Shown here: piece by piece, positions 37,185 through 47,500 of the stretch
How positions within the stretch are numbered: the stretch's first letter is position 1
Layout of the letters: each line of letters begins with the position of its first letter
Assembly (NCBI RefSeq): GCF_015840915.1
Contig: NZ_CP060398.1
Location: forward strand, 3,410,001-3,474,000
Source of the DNA: Synechococcus sp. CBW1002
GTDB lineage: Bacteria > Cyanobacteriota > Cyanobacteriia > PCC-6307 > Cyanobiaceae
DNA: 64,000 nt
Direction of reading: 5' to 3'
Translations under genes and position numbers: made by a program
Notes under the pieces: model-generated
Told to the model about the DNA's origin: nothing
What the model saw: only the letters and a program-made list of their open reading frames with translations
Database searches by the model: none

Positions 37185-38294
37185 TCAGCGCACCGCCGGC
37201 TGGAAGCGCTCGCTGCGGATGGGCGCCATCAGGAACAGTTTCGCCATCTCCAGGCCGTTGGCCGCCCAGAAGGGAAGCTTGCGCAGGGCTCTGATCGGAG
37301 CGGGAGCCTCGGAGCTGTCGGCAGCGGCGAGGGCCGCGTTGTTCTGGACGAGGCGCTCAAGGCGCTCGTAGAACTTGGGGTTCTCCACATCCAGCACCAC
37401 GGGGAAGACGCGGGCGGAGGTCTCGTTGGTTTTGGCGATCACGTACTTGTCGTAATCGCGGGCATCGAGCCCCAGGGCTTCATAGAACTCCTTGCGGGCC
37501 ACGTCGCGCACATACATCGTGGCGAACACGGCCAACAGGAAGAAGCGGCACCAGAGGCGGGCGGTGAAGCCGCGCACGGTGTCGGGCTGGGCCTTCATCA
37601 GGGCATCAAAGAAATCGCCATGGCGGTTCTCGTCCTGACACCAGTTTTCGAAGAAGTTGAAGATCGGGAAGATCTTGCTTTCCGGGTGCTGCTCAAGGTG
37701 CCGGTAGATAGCGATATAACGCCAGTAGCCGATCTTCTCGGAGAGATAGGTGGCGTAGAAGATAAACTTCGGCTTGAAGAATGTGTAGGCCTTGTTGGCG
37801 GTGAGGAAGCCAAGATCCAGCTGCAGCCCGAAATCACTCATCGACTTGTTGAGGAAGCCGGCATGCCGGGCCTCATCGCGGGCCATATGGGCGAAACACT
37901 CCGCCAGCAGCGGATTCTTCTCCTTGATCCGACGGCTGAGTTCCTTGTAGAGCAGGAAGCCCGAGAATTCGGAGGTGCAGCTCTGCTCAAGGAACTCCAC
38001 GAACACCTTGCGGGTTTCAGGGTCGAGCTTGTCGGCCGCGCCCTCAAACTCCTCGTTCCGCACGAAGTGGTGACGGTTGTAGTCCTTGCGGAATTCCTCG
38101 CAGATCGCCTCCAGCTCCACCTCGTTGGGCCGCAGATCCATCGCCGCCATGGCGTCGAAATCCGTGGTGTAGAAGCGCGGCGTCAGGATCGTGTCCTTCA
38201 CCGGATCCTTGAACGCCGGCGCATCCGCGGTGCCGATGGCGGCATCGGGGATCGCGGCTGCGGCTGGGGCGGTCGTGGCAGCGGGTGGCACCAT
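37185..38294 (-). CDS. acsF: Mg-protoporphyrin IX monomethyl ester oxidative cyclase
   Basis: AcsF is the di-iron oxygenase that forms the isocyclic ring of chlorophyll. Landmarks are [64 protein letters not shown] (ExxH iron ligands), [20 protein letters not shown] (second ExxH) and [20 protein letters not shown]. The start chosen is ATG 38294 ([10 protein letters not shown]), the usual style in picocyanobacteria, giving 369 residues; in-frame ATGs at 38309 and 38324 are possible. The gene marks the organism as an oxygenic phototroph. Confidence 0.95.
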   Translation of the reverse strand: MVPPAATTAPAAAAIPDAAIGTADAPAFKDPVKDTILTPRFYTTDFDAMAAMDLRPNEVELEAICEEFRKDYNRHHFVRNEEFEGAADKLDPETRKVFVEFLEQSCTSEFSGFLLYKELSRRIKEKNPLLAECFAHMARDEARHAGFLNKSMSDFGLQLDLGFLTANKAYTFFKPKFIFYATYLSEKIGYWRYIAIYRHLEQHPESKIFPIFNFFENWCQDENRHGDFFDALMKAQPDTVRGFTARLWCRFFLLAVFATMYVRDVARKEFYEALGLDARDYDKYVIAKTNETSARVFPVVLDVENPKFYERLERLVQNNAALAAADSSEAPAPIRALRKLPFWAANGLEMAKLFLMAPIRSERFQPAVR

Positions 38295-38387
38295 CGCGCA
38301 GGTCGGCATCGAGCGTGGCCCCATCGTAGTGGGGGCAACTCCGCTGCCGACTGGATGTGACAGTGCGTCTCGATCTGGAGGCAGTGA

Positions 38388-38864
38388 TCAGTTCGGGCCG
38401 AGCCACTTCTGGCCATTCAGCCGCTGCACCAGGCGAGAAACCAGGAGAGCCAGCGTGATCTTGCGCTCGTCGATCAGAAACGACTCCAGCAGGCTGGGTT
38501 CACTGCCCGACTCGGCCACCGCCACGGTCTTGGCGCTGGAGATGTCCGGCTGGGTGAAGCAGAGCCAGAAGCGGCGATCCCCCGGCAGGCTGCCCTGCAC
38601 CATCCAACAGGGACTGCCCACCACCGGCATCGGGCCCTCGCAGAAGCGAAGGTCGGGAGTTGGGCCGCCATAGGCCTCGATCTCCTTGGCCAGGGCCGGC
38701 AGCAGCAGGTCCGGCACGAAGCTGGCGAAGGGCTGGTCTTCCGGGGCCGGTGGCTTGGCCTTGGGCTTCGCCGCAGCAGCGGCAGCAGCAGGAGCAGCGG
38801 CGGCTGGGCTGGCAGGAGCCGGGCTGGCGGCAGGCTGAGGGGCGGGATTGGCGGAATCGCTCAC
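38388..38864 (-). CDS. DUF2996 family protein
   Basis: The 158-residue protein has an Ala/Pro-rich N-terminal 40 residues and a conserved cyanobacterial domain: PPAPEDQPFASFVPDLLLPA, then CWMVQGSLPGDRRFWLCFTQ and LLESFLIDERKITLALLVSR ending LVQRLNGQKWLGPN. The ending (QRLNGQKWL) is characteristic of DUF2996. No signal peptide or membrane segment is seen. It lies 93 bp upstream of acsF on the same strand, but the function is unknown. Confidence 0.8.
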   Translation of the reverse strand: MSDSANPAPQPAASPAPASPAAAAPAAAAAAAKPKAKPPAPEDQPFASFVPDLLLPALAKEIEAYGGPTPDLRFCEGPMPVVGSPCWMVQGSLPGDRRFWLCFTQPDISSAKTVAVAESGSEPSLLESFLIDERKITLALLVSRLVQRLNGQKWLGPN

Positions 38865-38926
38865 CGGAGCTGGCCTCGTAGCGGGGTGCTGGTATCGACT
38901 CTAGGCAGTCCTGACAGAGTACCTGC

Positions 38927-39511
38927 TCACCAGTCTTCGCCGGGCGGCGGGGTTCCCCAGTCTCCAAGGTCTGCGCTGGACCCATCCGAGGATGCGGCGC
39001 CCGCGGACCTGGAGGCAGCGGCCCTCGGCTCAGCTGTCCACGCGGCACGGGCCGCTGTTGTCGTGGTCGCCTGGGCCGTTGCCGATCCCTGCCGCACCAC
39101 CCGATAGGGAACACTCACAGTCGGCGGTGGTTCGCCGGGGGAGCGGCCCGGCCCGGCAGTGCCGGGAGGGGGGGCGTCCCAGGGTTCCTGGCGACCAGCC
39201 CCCTCCGACCAGGACTCCGAACCGGCCTCGGCACCCGTGCGGGAGCGACGCCTTGCTGCAAACGGCGGCGACTCCGCCGCAGTGGGGCCTGATGATCCCC
39301 CCCGCAGGGCCAGGGCCGTGGCGGTGGCGCTGAGGGCCGCTCCGGCAAGGCCGGCGGTGGCCAGCCACAGCCCGCTGGGCAGCGGCGGGCTGACCCAGAG
39401 CAGCAGCCGCAGCCGCAAGGGCGGACGGGGATTGAGGGCAGCCACCACGAGCACCGCCAGAAGGGGCGCCAGCAAGGGCAGCAACAGCAGGCGACGCAGA
39501 AGCGGAGTCAC
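38927..39511 (-). CDS. membrane protein with two N-terminal helices, hypothetical
   Basis: The 194-residue protein starts with two hydrophobic segments (LLLLPLLAPLLAVLVVAALN at about 8-27 and WLATAGLAGAALSATATALA at about 49-68). A long Ser/Gly/Pro/Arg-rich tail follows, containing a short conserved-looking stretch SPGEPPPTVSVPYRVVRQGS and ending in acidic/aromatic residues (LGDWGTPPPGEDW). Similar short two-helix proteins with the PTVSVPxRV patch occur in picocyanobacteria. The function is unknown; the patch could be a docking motif for a thylakoid partner. Confidence 0.6.
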   Translation of the reverse strand: MTPLLRRLLLLPLLAPLLAVLVVAALNPRPPLRLRLLLWVSPPLPSGLWLATAGLAGAALSATATALALRGGSSGPTAAESPPFAARRRSRTGAEAGSESWSEGAGRQEPWDAPPPGTAGPGRSPGEPPPTVSVPYRVVRQGSATAQATTTTAARAAWTAEPRAAASRSAGAASSDGSSADLGDWGTPPPGEDW

Positions 39512-39568
39512 AGCAGGGGATCAGCTCGGCAGGGACTCAACACAGCACAGGTGCAATGCAACGCAGAT

Positions 39569-40186
39569 TCAACGCAGCGCCGGCCGGCCCTGCCAGCGGT
39601 TGAGCGGGCCCAGGTCGTAACCCAGCACGTCGAAGACGCGGATCACCAGAAAATCCACCATGTCGTCGAGGCTGCGGGGCTGCTGATACCAGGCGGGAAC
39701 GGGCGGCGCGATCCGAGCGCCGGCCTCGGCCAGGGCCGTGAGATTGCGCAGATGCACCAGGCTCCAGGGAGTTTCCCGCGGGGCAATCACCAGCGGTCTG
39801 CCCTCCTTGAGGTGAACATCGGCGGCACGCTCCACCAGATCGAGGGCCACGCCCGAGGCAATCCGCCCCACCGTGCCCATGCTCGCCGGCAGGATGACCA
39901 TGCCGCGGGTGCGGTAGCTGCCACTGGCAATCGCCGCCCCCTGGTCATTCCAGCGGTGGCAGCGGAGCTGGCCGCCGTTGCAACCGGTGCGCTCTCGCCA
40001 GAACCGCTCCTGAAGGTCGGGTTCGGATGGAACCCGCAGGCCCAGTTCCGCCTGCCAGACCCCGATGGCGCCACGGCTGGTGACCATCTCCACGGTTTCT
40101 CCGGCCTGCAGCAACAGCTGCAGGGCCCGTTCAGCCAGGGGCTGAGCGGAGGCCCCGGACACAGCTAGAACCACCGGCAGGGTCAC
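39569..40186 (-). CDS. ubiX: flavin prenyltransferase (UbiX family)
   Basis: UbiX makes prenylated FMN, the cofactor of UbiD decarboxylases. The protein (205 residues from GTG 40186) begins LPVVLAVSGASAQPLAERAL with the SGAS phosphate loop, then SGSYRTRGMVILPASMGTVG, LKEGRPLVIAPRETPWSLVH, LRNLTALAEAGARIAPPVPA with the expected PxxPAWY, and VDFLVIRVFDVLG at the end. The GTG lies 4 bp after the stop codon of the RNB-family gene, so the two genes are likely coupled. Confidence 0.92.
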   Translation of the reverse strand: MTLPVVLAVSGASAQPLAERALQLLLQAGETVEMVTSRGAIGVWQAELGLRVPSEPDLQERFWRERTGCNGGQLRCHRWNDQGAAIASGSYRTRGMVILPASMGTVGRIASGVALDLVERAADVHLKEGRPLVIAPRETPWSLVHLRNLTALAEAGARIAPPVPAWYQQPRSLDDMVDFLVIRVFDVLGYDLGPLNRWQGRPALR

Positions 40187-40190
40187 GCGC

Positions 40191-42584
40191 TCAGTCCTGG
40201 CTGAGGTCGTCGTCGCTGGAGGATTCGTCCTCGTCAGCACCGAACTGGGAAGTCCCGTCAGCAGAGGCGGCGAAGCCAGGGCTGTCGAAGGAGGAGGCAC
40301 CCAGAGCATCAGGCCCGGAGCTACTGGTCATCTCGCTGCTGTCTGTCAGGTCATCGCCTTCGGGCAGGAGCACCACCAGGTCGATCTGATGGCGCAGGGC
40401 ATCCACCTTCTGGATCTCCACCTCCACGGCATCGCCCAACATGTAGGTGCGGCGGTTCTTACGCCCCACCAATCGGTTCTGGCGGGCCCGGTACTCGTAC
40501 CAGTCGTCCTTGAGGGAGCTGACGTGCACGAGACCTTCCACCTGGGAGGGCGGCACTTCCACGAAGAACCCGTAGCTCTGCACGCCACTGATCACCCCCG
40601 GCATCACCTGACCCACCAGCGGCTCGGCCTGCCGGGCCTGGGCCATGGCGAGGGCATCGCTCTGTACCTCCTGCAGGAAGCGAGCCCGGCCCTGAAGCCT
40701 CTGGGCCAGGCCGTGGGCGATCGCCTCCTGATAAGGAGTCAGCTGGCTGGGAGTGAGCAACGACCAGTCGATCGTGGCGGAACGGCAGGCATCACTGGCC
40801 AGATCGACGGTCACCTTGTGACGGACCGTGGGGCGATCCTTGCCATCAACCAGCAGGCTGGTGAGCAGCTGCTGGTTCCAGAGGTCGGCGTAGTGCAGAC
40901 CGGGGCAACACCAGGGGGCCACCGCCACCTCCTCGCCTGCCACCGCATTGGGACCCGGCACCTCGCTGATCTGAACAGGCTCCAGCGTGTCGCGCAACTG
41001 CTGCTGCAACACCCGGCTGCGGTCGGTGGCGGCGAAGGCGGCGGCCAGCTCGGCGGCGCTGGCATTGCCTTCAGCCGAGAGTTCCAGGGGGATTTCGAGG
41101 GCCAGGGCAGCCTTGGCCACCTCGTTCAGTTCGCTCGCTTCGGCGGCTGGATTGATGGCATACAGGGCCGGCAGGTTCAGGGCGGCCAGGTGCCCCCCCA
41201 GAGCACGATGGGCCAGCAACACGGCTTCCCGCAGCAGGGCCACGGGATGCTGCAGCGGCAGGTCCACCATCCAGCCCTGGCTGGCGCCATCGGGGCCAGG
41301 GGTGAGCAGATCGCCAAGGCCGGGGATCGCAGGCATCGGCAGGGCCAGATCGATCGAGCCCCCCGCCAAACGGCGCTGGCGCAACAGCTCAGCCACACCA
41401 ATCAGCTGTTCGATCAGCGGGATGTGATCTTTGAGCGCCTTGAGGCCGGCCGGCACCGTGCGGGCCTTGGGTTTGCGCTCCGCCAGGGCCGTGAGGGCGG
41501 CCAGGTCGACCCGTGCCGTGGGGCGGATTATGCTCCGGCTGAAACGGTAATGCTCCAGCGCGCCGTCGGGGGAAAGATCAAGGGCCACCGAGAGGGCCGA
41601 CTCACTGCGGCCGGGCTGGAACGCACTCGCCTTGGCCAGGGCAGGGGTGAGCAGGGGCAGCCAGGAGGGACCGACGCAGAAGGCCTCGGCCTGCTCCCGC
41701 AGCCACAGATCCAGCGAGGAGCCAAGGGCCAGGCGTTCCGCCACGCAGGGGGCATGGACCCACAGTCGCCAGCCGGCGCCGTCTTCGCGGGGTTCAAGAG
41801 CCAGCGCCGGCAGCCCCGGGGCCTCGTTGCTCCAGGCTTCCAGCAGAAGGGTGGTCTGCGCGGTGAGATCGATCCGATCCTTGGGAGCCGGGGTCCGGAG
41901 GGTGGCGCGCGGTGCGGCAGGCCGCTCCCGCAAGCCATGTTTGGTGAGCAGCAGGTCGAGGTCGGCCTCCACGCCACCGTGGATGGGCAGCTGGCGCTCC
42001 ACGTGGCCCTGGGGAGCGAACTGGCCCACCGGGTAACGGTCCACCATGACCTCGACCACCGAAGACTGACTGGGGTCGAGGTGAACGGCATCAGCACTGG
42101 GCAGCTCCAGGCTGGTGAGCAGCCGATCGTCAAGCGGCACGGCCAACAGCCGATCGTTCTGCTCCTCCACCTGGGCCAGGAGGCTGCTGGTGGCCCGTTC
42201 CAGAATGCATTGCACGCCGCCTTCGGGTGAACGGCGGCGGCCACCCTCGCGGGTGATGCGCACCAGCACCCGATCGCCGTTCCAGGCGTGGTTGAGCTGG
42301 TGGTCACGGATGTAGATGTCTTCGCCGCCGTCATCCCGCAGGGCAAAGCAGAAGCCCTTGCTCGAGCAGCGCAGCCTCGCCTCGATCAGGGTGTCATCCT
42401 GGCGCCGCTGCAGACCGGCCTCGCTCTCCTCCAGCAGACCCAGACGCACCAGACCATCGAGGCCGATGCGCAGGTGCTGCTGCTCAGGCTCTCCGGAGAG
42501 ACCGAGGGCCTTCTCCAGTTGTGCCACGGGCACGGTGCTGTCGGGTGTGAGCTGGTCGAGCAGGTCGGCGACCGTGAACTTCAT
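40191..42584 (-). CDS. RNase II/R-like protein with degenerate RNB domain and C-terminal S1 domain
   Basis: The protein (797 residues from ATG 42584, MKFTVADLLDQL) has an RNase R-like N-terminus (SKGFCFALRDDGGEDIYIRD cold-shock-like stretch), an RNB-like centre (RIDLTAQTTLLLEAWS, WRLWVHAPCVAERLALGSSL, LPLLTPALAKASAFQPGRSE, HYRFSRSIIRPTARVDL) and a C-terminal S1 domain (VMPGVISGVQSYGFFVEVPP, VEGLVHVSSLKDDWYEY). The catalytic aspartate cluster (consensus DGEDARDFDDA) is replaced by sequence without those Asp residues, and the TSPIRRYAD motif reads CPGLHYAD. Exonuclease activity is therefore doubtful. An RNA-binding role is inferred. Confidence 0.85.
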   Translation of the reverse strand: MKFTVADLLDQLTPDSTVPVAQLEKALGLSGEPEQQHLRIGLDGLVRLGLLEESEAGLQRRQDDTLIEARLRCSSKGFCFALRDDGGEDIYIRDHQLNHAWNGDRVLVRITREGGRRRSPEGGVQCILERATSSLLAQVEEQNDRLLAVPLDDRLLTSLELPSADAVHLDPSQSSVVEVMVDRYPVGQFAPQGHVERQLPIHGGVEADLDLLLTKHGLRERPAAPRATLRTPAPKDRIDLTAQTTLLLEAWSNEAPGLPALALEPREDGAGWRLWVHAPCVAERLALGSSLDLWLREQAEAFCVGPSWLPLLTPALAKASAFQPGRSESALSVALDLSPDGALEHYRFSRSIIRPTARVDLAALTALAERKPKARTVPAGLKALKDHIPLIEQLIGVAELLRQRRLAGGSIDLALPMPAIPGLGDLLTPGPDGASQGWMVDLPLQHPVALLREAVLLAHRALGGHLAALNLPALYAINPAAEASELNEVAKAALALEIPLELSAEGNASAAELAAAFAATDRSRVLQQQLRDTLEPVQISEVPGPNAVAGEEVAVAPWCCPGLHYADLWNQQLLTSLLVDGKDRPTVRHKVTVDLASDACRSATIDWSLLTPSQLTPYQEAIAHGLAQRLQGRARFLQEVQSDALAMAQARQAEPLVGQVMPGVISGVQSYGFFVEVPPSQVEGLVHVSSLKDDWYEYRARQNRLVGRKNRRTYMLGDAVEVEIQKVDALRHQIDLVVLLPEGDDLTDSSEMTSSSGPDALGASSFDSPGFAASADGTSQFGADEDESSSDDDLSQD

Positions 42585-42830
42585 GCGGCGAGGGTGCGCT
42601 GGTGGAACCGTGACGGCAAAAGGCACCGAAGCTGTCCGGCCGTGAAGCGTGGGCGCGGCAGCGATGCTTTTCTAGACAAGACTTTAGGCAGCAGCCGACC
42701 CTGGCCCCACAACAAAGCCGAGACCATGACCAGGGGAGAACCCAGGCGAACAACCAGACGACCAGCCAGTCGACCAACCAGGAGGAACGATCTCAGTGCC
42801 GGATCGATGTGAAGCCGGGGATCGGATCGC

Positions 42831-43199
42831 TCAGGCCGGGGGTTCCTGAGCGCTGGACACCACCCCGTCGACCCTCACCAGATCGTCACCGGCCAGTGCT
42901 TCGCCACCGGCCAGGTCGTCCTCGCTGACCCTGGAGCGCTGAATCAGGCGCAGGCCGATCACCAGAAAGCCAAGGGAGGCCACCAGTTGCAGCAGATCGG
43001 TGGGCACCACACTGGACAGGGAGCCACCGGCAGCCGCCCCAAGCAGGCTGGCCAGCACCAGGGCCACGGAACTGCCGGCGAACACCGCCGTGGGGCGGCT
43101 CGAGGTGCCGCTGATCGTGACGATGGCGAGCTGGGTCTTGTCGCCCAGTTCCGCCAGAAACACCGTGGCGAAGGTTGAAGCCAGGAGGGCGAGCGGCAT
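42831..43199 (-). CDS. UPF0016/GDT1 half-size transporter (second of pair)
   Basis: The 122-residue membrane protein carries a single copy of the UPF0016 motif (TFATVFLAELGDKTQLAIVT, consensus ExGDKT) within three predicted helices. Half-size members work as heteromeric or homo-oligomeric cation exporters; in cyanobacteria the family is linked to manganese export. It lies 55 bp downstream of a similar half-size gene, which fits a two-component exchanger. The C-terminal tail is acidic. Confidence 0.88.
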   Translation of the reverse strand: MPLALLASTFATVFLAELGDKTQLAIVTISGTSSRPTAVFAGSSVALVLASLLGAAAGGSLSSVVPTDLLQLVASLGFLVIGLRLIQRSRVSEDDLAGGEALAGDDLVRVDGVVSSAQEPPA

Positions 43200-43254
43200 G
43201 GCAAGGGCGGGAGTTCGAAGGAAGCCACAGGGTTAGACCTCGGTGCGAGGCCCT

Positions 43255-43620
43255 TCAGGGCTGGATCTGGGGGAGATGCAGCAGGTCAGGGTGCAGCGAA
43301 GACAGGTGAAGCACGGCCTGGCGACCGAGCCAGAGCCCCAGAGCAACCATCACCAGCCCGGCCAGTCGCTCGAGCTGATGGGCCGGCATGACACTGGCCA
43401 GCCAGCGGCCCAGCACCACCCCCACCAGGCTGGAGCTGATCAGGGCCAGGGAGGCCCCGATGAACACCACCACCGGCTGACCGGACTGCGCCGACAGCAG
43501 AAGGGCGGCCAGCTGGGTCTTGTCCCCCAGCTCCGCCAGAAACACGGTGGTGGCTGTGGTGAGGAAGGCAGCTCCCCAGCTGCCGGCGTGGCTGTTGTCG
43601 CTGCCGGAGGTGCTGCTCAT
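43255..43620 (-). CDS. UPF0016/GDT1 half-size transporter (first of pair)
   Basis: This 121-residue protein (ATG 43620) also has a single ExGDKT motif (ATTVFLAELGDKTQLAALLL) and three helices ending in ERLAGLVMVALGLWLGRQAV. Its ATG overlaps the stop codon of the YkgJ-like gene (ATGA), so all three genes are probably co-translated. The split arrangement suggests that two halves form one transporter; Mn2+ (or Ca2+) as substrate comes from the family, not from this sequence. Confidence 0.88.
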   Translation of the reverse strand: MSSTSGSDNSHAGSWGAAFLTTATTVFLAELGDKTQLAALLLSAQSGQPVVVFIGASLALISSSLVGVVLGRWLASVMPAHQLERLAGLVMVALGLWLGRQAVLHLSSLHPDLLHLPQIQP

Positions 43621-43976
43621 GGCCGTTGGCGAATGGCGCGCCGGAATCGCCGCATCACCCTGCCACGGCCGCCGTATTCGCTGCGGATCTGCTGTTTGCA
43701 ACAGTCGATCGCCAGGGCATCCGCCTCACCGGCCTCGGCGCCGAACAGGGCCATGAGGTTCTCAACCCTGCAGAAATCAGGCCGATCCTCGTAGATCCGG
43801 CATCGACGGGCACCGGTGTCGTAGTGGATGCACCAGCCGTCTTCGCCCACCATCGCGAGGTACGTGCGGCGCTGCTCGTCGCTGAGCGCCGCGATGGCGT
43901 CCTCGCGCAGGCTGGGATCGAGCCGGCAGCAGGCGCCGCAGCAGGCGATGCACTGCCAGCGTTCCGGCTTACTCAT
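43617..43976 (-). CDS. YkgJ-family cysteine-cluster protein
   Basis: The 119-residue protein (ATG 43976) has the cysteine pattern of the YkgJ zinc/iron-chelating domain: CIACCGACCRLDP, WCIHYDTGARRCRIYEDRPD, FCRVENL and IDCCKQQI. It probably binds a metal cluster. It is the first gene of a coupled set with the two UPF0016 half transporters, hinting at metal homeostasis, which is an inference. It is divergent from psb30. Confidence 0.85.
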   Translation of the reverse strand: MSKPERWQCIACCGACCRLDPSLREDAIAALSDEQRRTYLAMVGEDGWCIHYDTGARRCRIYEDRPDFCRVENLMALFGAEAGEADALAIDCCKQQIRSEYGGRGRVMRRFRRAIRQRP

Positions 43977-44149
43977 GCAAAGAAAATGGTGATTCCAGCG
44001 ATCAGCATGGCGAGGGGCCTCGCAGACAGCGGGTTGGCAGCCCGAAGCCGGGCGGTTGTGACATCGCTTCACAATCAACGCGCAGGTCAGGACCTCCCCC
44101 CAGGCCATCCGTAGAGTGCGGGGCAAATCCACAACCGACCTGACCCGTC

Positions 44150-44257
44150 ATGGGCATTGATTTTCACCTGATTGCCAACTTCGCTGCCCTGGCCTTGATC
44201 ACCATTGCCGGGCCGGCCGTGATCTTCATCCTCTTTTACCGTCGCGGCGCACTCTGA
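44150..44257 (+). CDS. psb30: photosystem II protein Psb30 (Ycf12)
   Basis: The 35-residue single-helix peptide reads [20 protein letters not shown] followed by [15 protein letters not shown], the typical Psb30/Ycf12 sequence. Psb30 is a small photosystem II core subunit on the periphery near PsbJ/PsbK. It starts at ATG 44150, a short distance after a GACC stretch without a strong Shine-Dalgarno. It is a strong marker for a cyanobacterium. Confidence 0.92.
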   Translation: MGIDFHLIANFAALALITIAGPAVIFILFYRRGAL

Positions 44258-44548
44258 AAAGCGCCCAACGGATCAACTCCTTTGGCTCAATGACGTCCGA
44301 GCCGCTGTGAGTTGCACTGATCTCAAATAGTTCGTTGATTATTTATCAGCACGATCAATTCACTCATTTCGCAGTCATTTGATCCTGTATCTACTTTTCC
44401 CACTTAAGCAGCTGGGATTTGCATCAAAAACGAGCGCGTGAACAGAATAAGCATTACTTGATGATGCTTAAGAGAGATAATGAAACGGTTGGGATCACGC
44501 CATCATATTATTAGTTTCGGTCGTGGCATGATGGGGGTGCATGCTGAT
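44258..44548. other. intergenic stretch between psb30 and phytochrome gene
   Basis: There is no gene here. The stretch is AT-rich and is the common 3' region of psb30 and of the phytochrome gene reading toward it. No clear hairpin was found. Confidence 0.4.
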
Positions 44549-47500
44549 CTAGGCCATGGTTTCTGCATGATTTTTCAGTGCGAAGCCCAGGAAATGATCT
44601 GGGGGCATTGGCCTTCCCAGTCCATATCCTTGCAACATGTCGCATCCAAAGTCGTGCGCCAGCTTTGCGGTTCCCATGTTTTCCACTCCCTCTGCCGTTA
44701 CGGAGATCCCCAGTGAGTGGCCCATATCGACCACCAATTTCATCAGACACCGAGCGTCTTGCGATTCCTGGCTTGGAATCACCAGGCCTCGATCCAGCTT
44801 GATGCCGGAGGGTTTGACGGACATCAGGCTGATCACAGAGGTGCGTCCTGTGCCGAAGTCGTCCAGCTCGATTCGTACCCCCAGATCCTGCAGGTCGCGG
44901 ATCTTGTCCAGGAGATCCTGATCGGGATAATCCAGATAAATCGACTCAAGCAGCTCAAACACGAGTACCCCATCAGGGAAGTCCAGAGCGCGGACGTGCT
45001 TGACAAGATCCTGTGATAGCAACCGATCCGCAGACACATTCACGGATAGTTTGCTCAGCGACAACCCCTGCTCCATCCATCTCCGGAGATCGTCACGCGC
45101 CTGGCTCAGGGAGAAATGATCTAATGCGGGCATCATCCTGGCCTGATCCACAGCATTGAAGAACTGTCCCGGTGCAAGCAATCCCATCCTGGGGTGATTC
45201 CAGCGCACCAGAGCCTCAGCCCCTACCAAGCGGCGAGAATCGGCACGAAAGAGGGGTTGGTAATAAAGTAGCAATTCGGATCGGGAAAAACCGATCTCAA
45301 ATTCCTCGGCAAGCTGAACTTCCTGATTAAAAGCCTTGTCGAGATTTTCATCATAGAAAGAATAGCAGCCCTTGCCTTTTCGCTTGCTCTCATACAGAGC
45401 AATATCCGCTCGACGCAGCAGGCTTGAGGACGAATTATCCTGGCGATTGACAATCGCGATGCCGATGCTTGCGCTGATCCGGCAGACTTTACCCGAAATC
45501 TGGATTGGATTGCTCAGAACCTGAAGCAATCTCGAAGCCAATGCTTCAATAGCATCCTTACTTCGGCCGCAAGAAGTTAGCACGATGAACTCATCGCCAC
45601 CCATTCGCGCCGCCAGATCTTCGCGCCGAAGGCATCCACGAATTGAATTAGCGACCATGACCAGCAACTGATCACCTGAATCATGACCAAGGGTATCGTT
45701 CACCCGCTTGAATCCATCAAGATCGAGATGCAATAGTGCCGTGAGCTTAGCTTCAGGCTCATCGAGGCTGAGGAGACTCCGTTCAATCGAGCCTTGCAGT
45801 TCAATCTCAAGCATGCGCCGATTTGCCAGTCCCGTGAGCTCATCGTGCATGGCTGCATGAGTCATGCGTTCGGTTGCCTCAATCGCTTCTAGCTTCGCGA
45901 TTTTCAGTGCCTCGAAACTGTCGCGGCGATCCATCACAAATTGAGCATGGCTGAGCGTATCAAACAGCTGGAACGCCACGGCCTGGTCGGCCAGGGTCCA
46001 CTCCAAGCAGCTGTGATGATTTTCCTCGACAAAACGTTCAAAGGAGGAACGGGGGTCAAGCCCACCACCACCCTCAAGCCTGACCACACGATGCTTCGGA
46101 TCTCCAGCCCAGGTGCTGGAGAATAATCGGGGTCGGCGGAATAACAACATCTTCGTAGCATCATCAGCATTTTGAATCGCAATGACACCAGCAGCCTTCG
46201 TTTGATCTGAACTGGAGAGGGAAACACCGTAATCACGCAGACGTGCTGTGATTAGACTGGATGATTGCTGATGACGCGACCAATCACGAAAGAAACAACG
46301 CACTTTCTCGATGCCGGAAGCACTGGGAGCGTTATCACTGGAAAACAGTACCGCCGGAGAGATGTAGACAAATCCATCGCAACCGATAAGATCAGGCAGT
46401 TGATCAACGATTGGCCTGAGAATTACCTCTACAAAGTTAGTGGAAACTGACTTGGCCGACTGATCGCGAATCCAATTGCAAAGCCTCGTGATCTCATCTA
46501 GAGCCTGCTTCTCTTGCCGCGCCAAGATCCGCGAGAGCCCCACTGACATAATGTCACTAAAACTTTTGAAGATGACCAGCTGAGTGGGACTGATCTGCCG
46601 GGAGCGGTCCATGTTGTGACAGGCAATCAGCCCCCAGAGCTTGTTATTGACCGACAATGCGAAAGTGAGGGAAGAACGCACTCCCATGTTGACTAGATAG
46701 CGACGATGAACATCCGACACATCGCGATAATGGCATTGGCCCAAATCGACAGGTTGAGCCTGGCTATACGCCTTGGTGTACTGCAGAGCTGAAGCTGGGC
46801 GCTGCATGTCCACCAAGGTGCGTACCGAATTGGCATGAAATAAATGCCGCGCTGCCCTGGGAATGTCCGAAGAAGGAAAGTGCAATCCCAGGTAGGAGGT
46901 CGCCACCTCTGGGGCCCGATCTTCAGCAATGACAATGCCGTTCCAATCAGAATCAAAGCGATAGAGCATCACCCGGTCAAATCCGGTGATGGTGCGCACC
47001 ACGTTCACCATGGTGTTGGAGAAAGGCTCCAATCCATCCTCCGAGGCTTCATCGATCGTCTGTAGCAGGCAAGTGGCGGTGGTGATGGACCGCAACAGCT
47101 CCGTTGGACTCGGCTCCTCTTGCCGACCGGCATGGTCCGCAAGGCTCGGGTGCTCCAGGCAGAGCCCCACGTAGGGCCTGCAGGAGAAACAGCTCGCCTG
47201 AAGGGAAAGACCGCTGCTGGTCTCGAGGGAAAAATTCTGAAGACCTCGATCCTGGGTCAACACCCCGGCGAGAACGGCGGCAGCCTCCCCACCGAAGAGC
47301 TGCTCAGGTGAGCGCTTCAACAGCTCCGGCAGGCTGAGGTCAAACAGAGCCGCACAGTTCTCCGAGGCTGCCACCAAGGGATGCTCTCCCTCGGCGAAGA
47401 TGAGTACGGCTGCGCAAGCTTGTACGGCATCGGGTCGCCGAATCGAGAGGTCATTGCACTCGATCAGATCGAGAGGTGCCTCCAGCTCAGCCAGCCCGAC

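Noticed and set aside
40389-42230. 613-codon + strand frame across the RNB-family gene
   Set aside because: It is a shadow of the minus-strand gene, full of Gln/Gly/Arg, with no family features.
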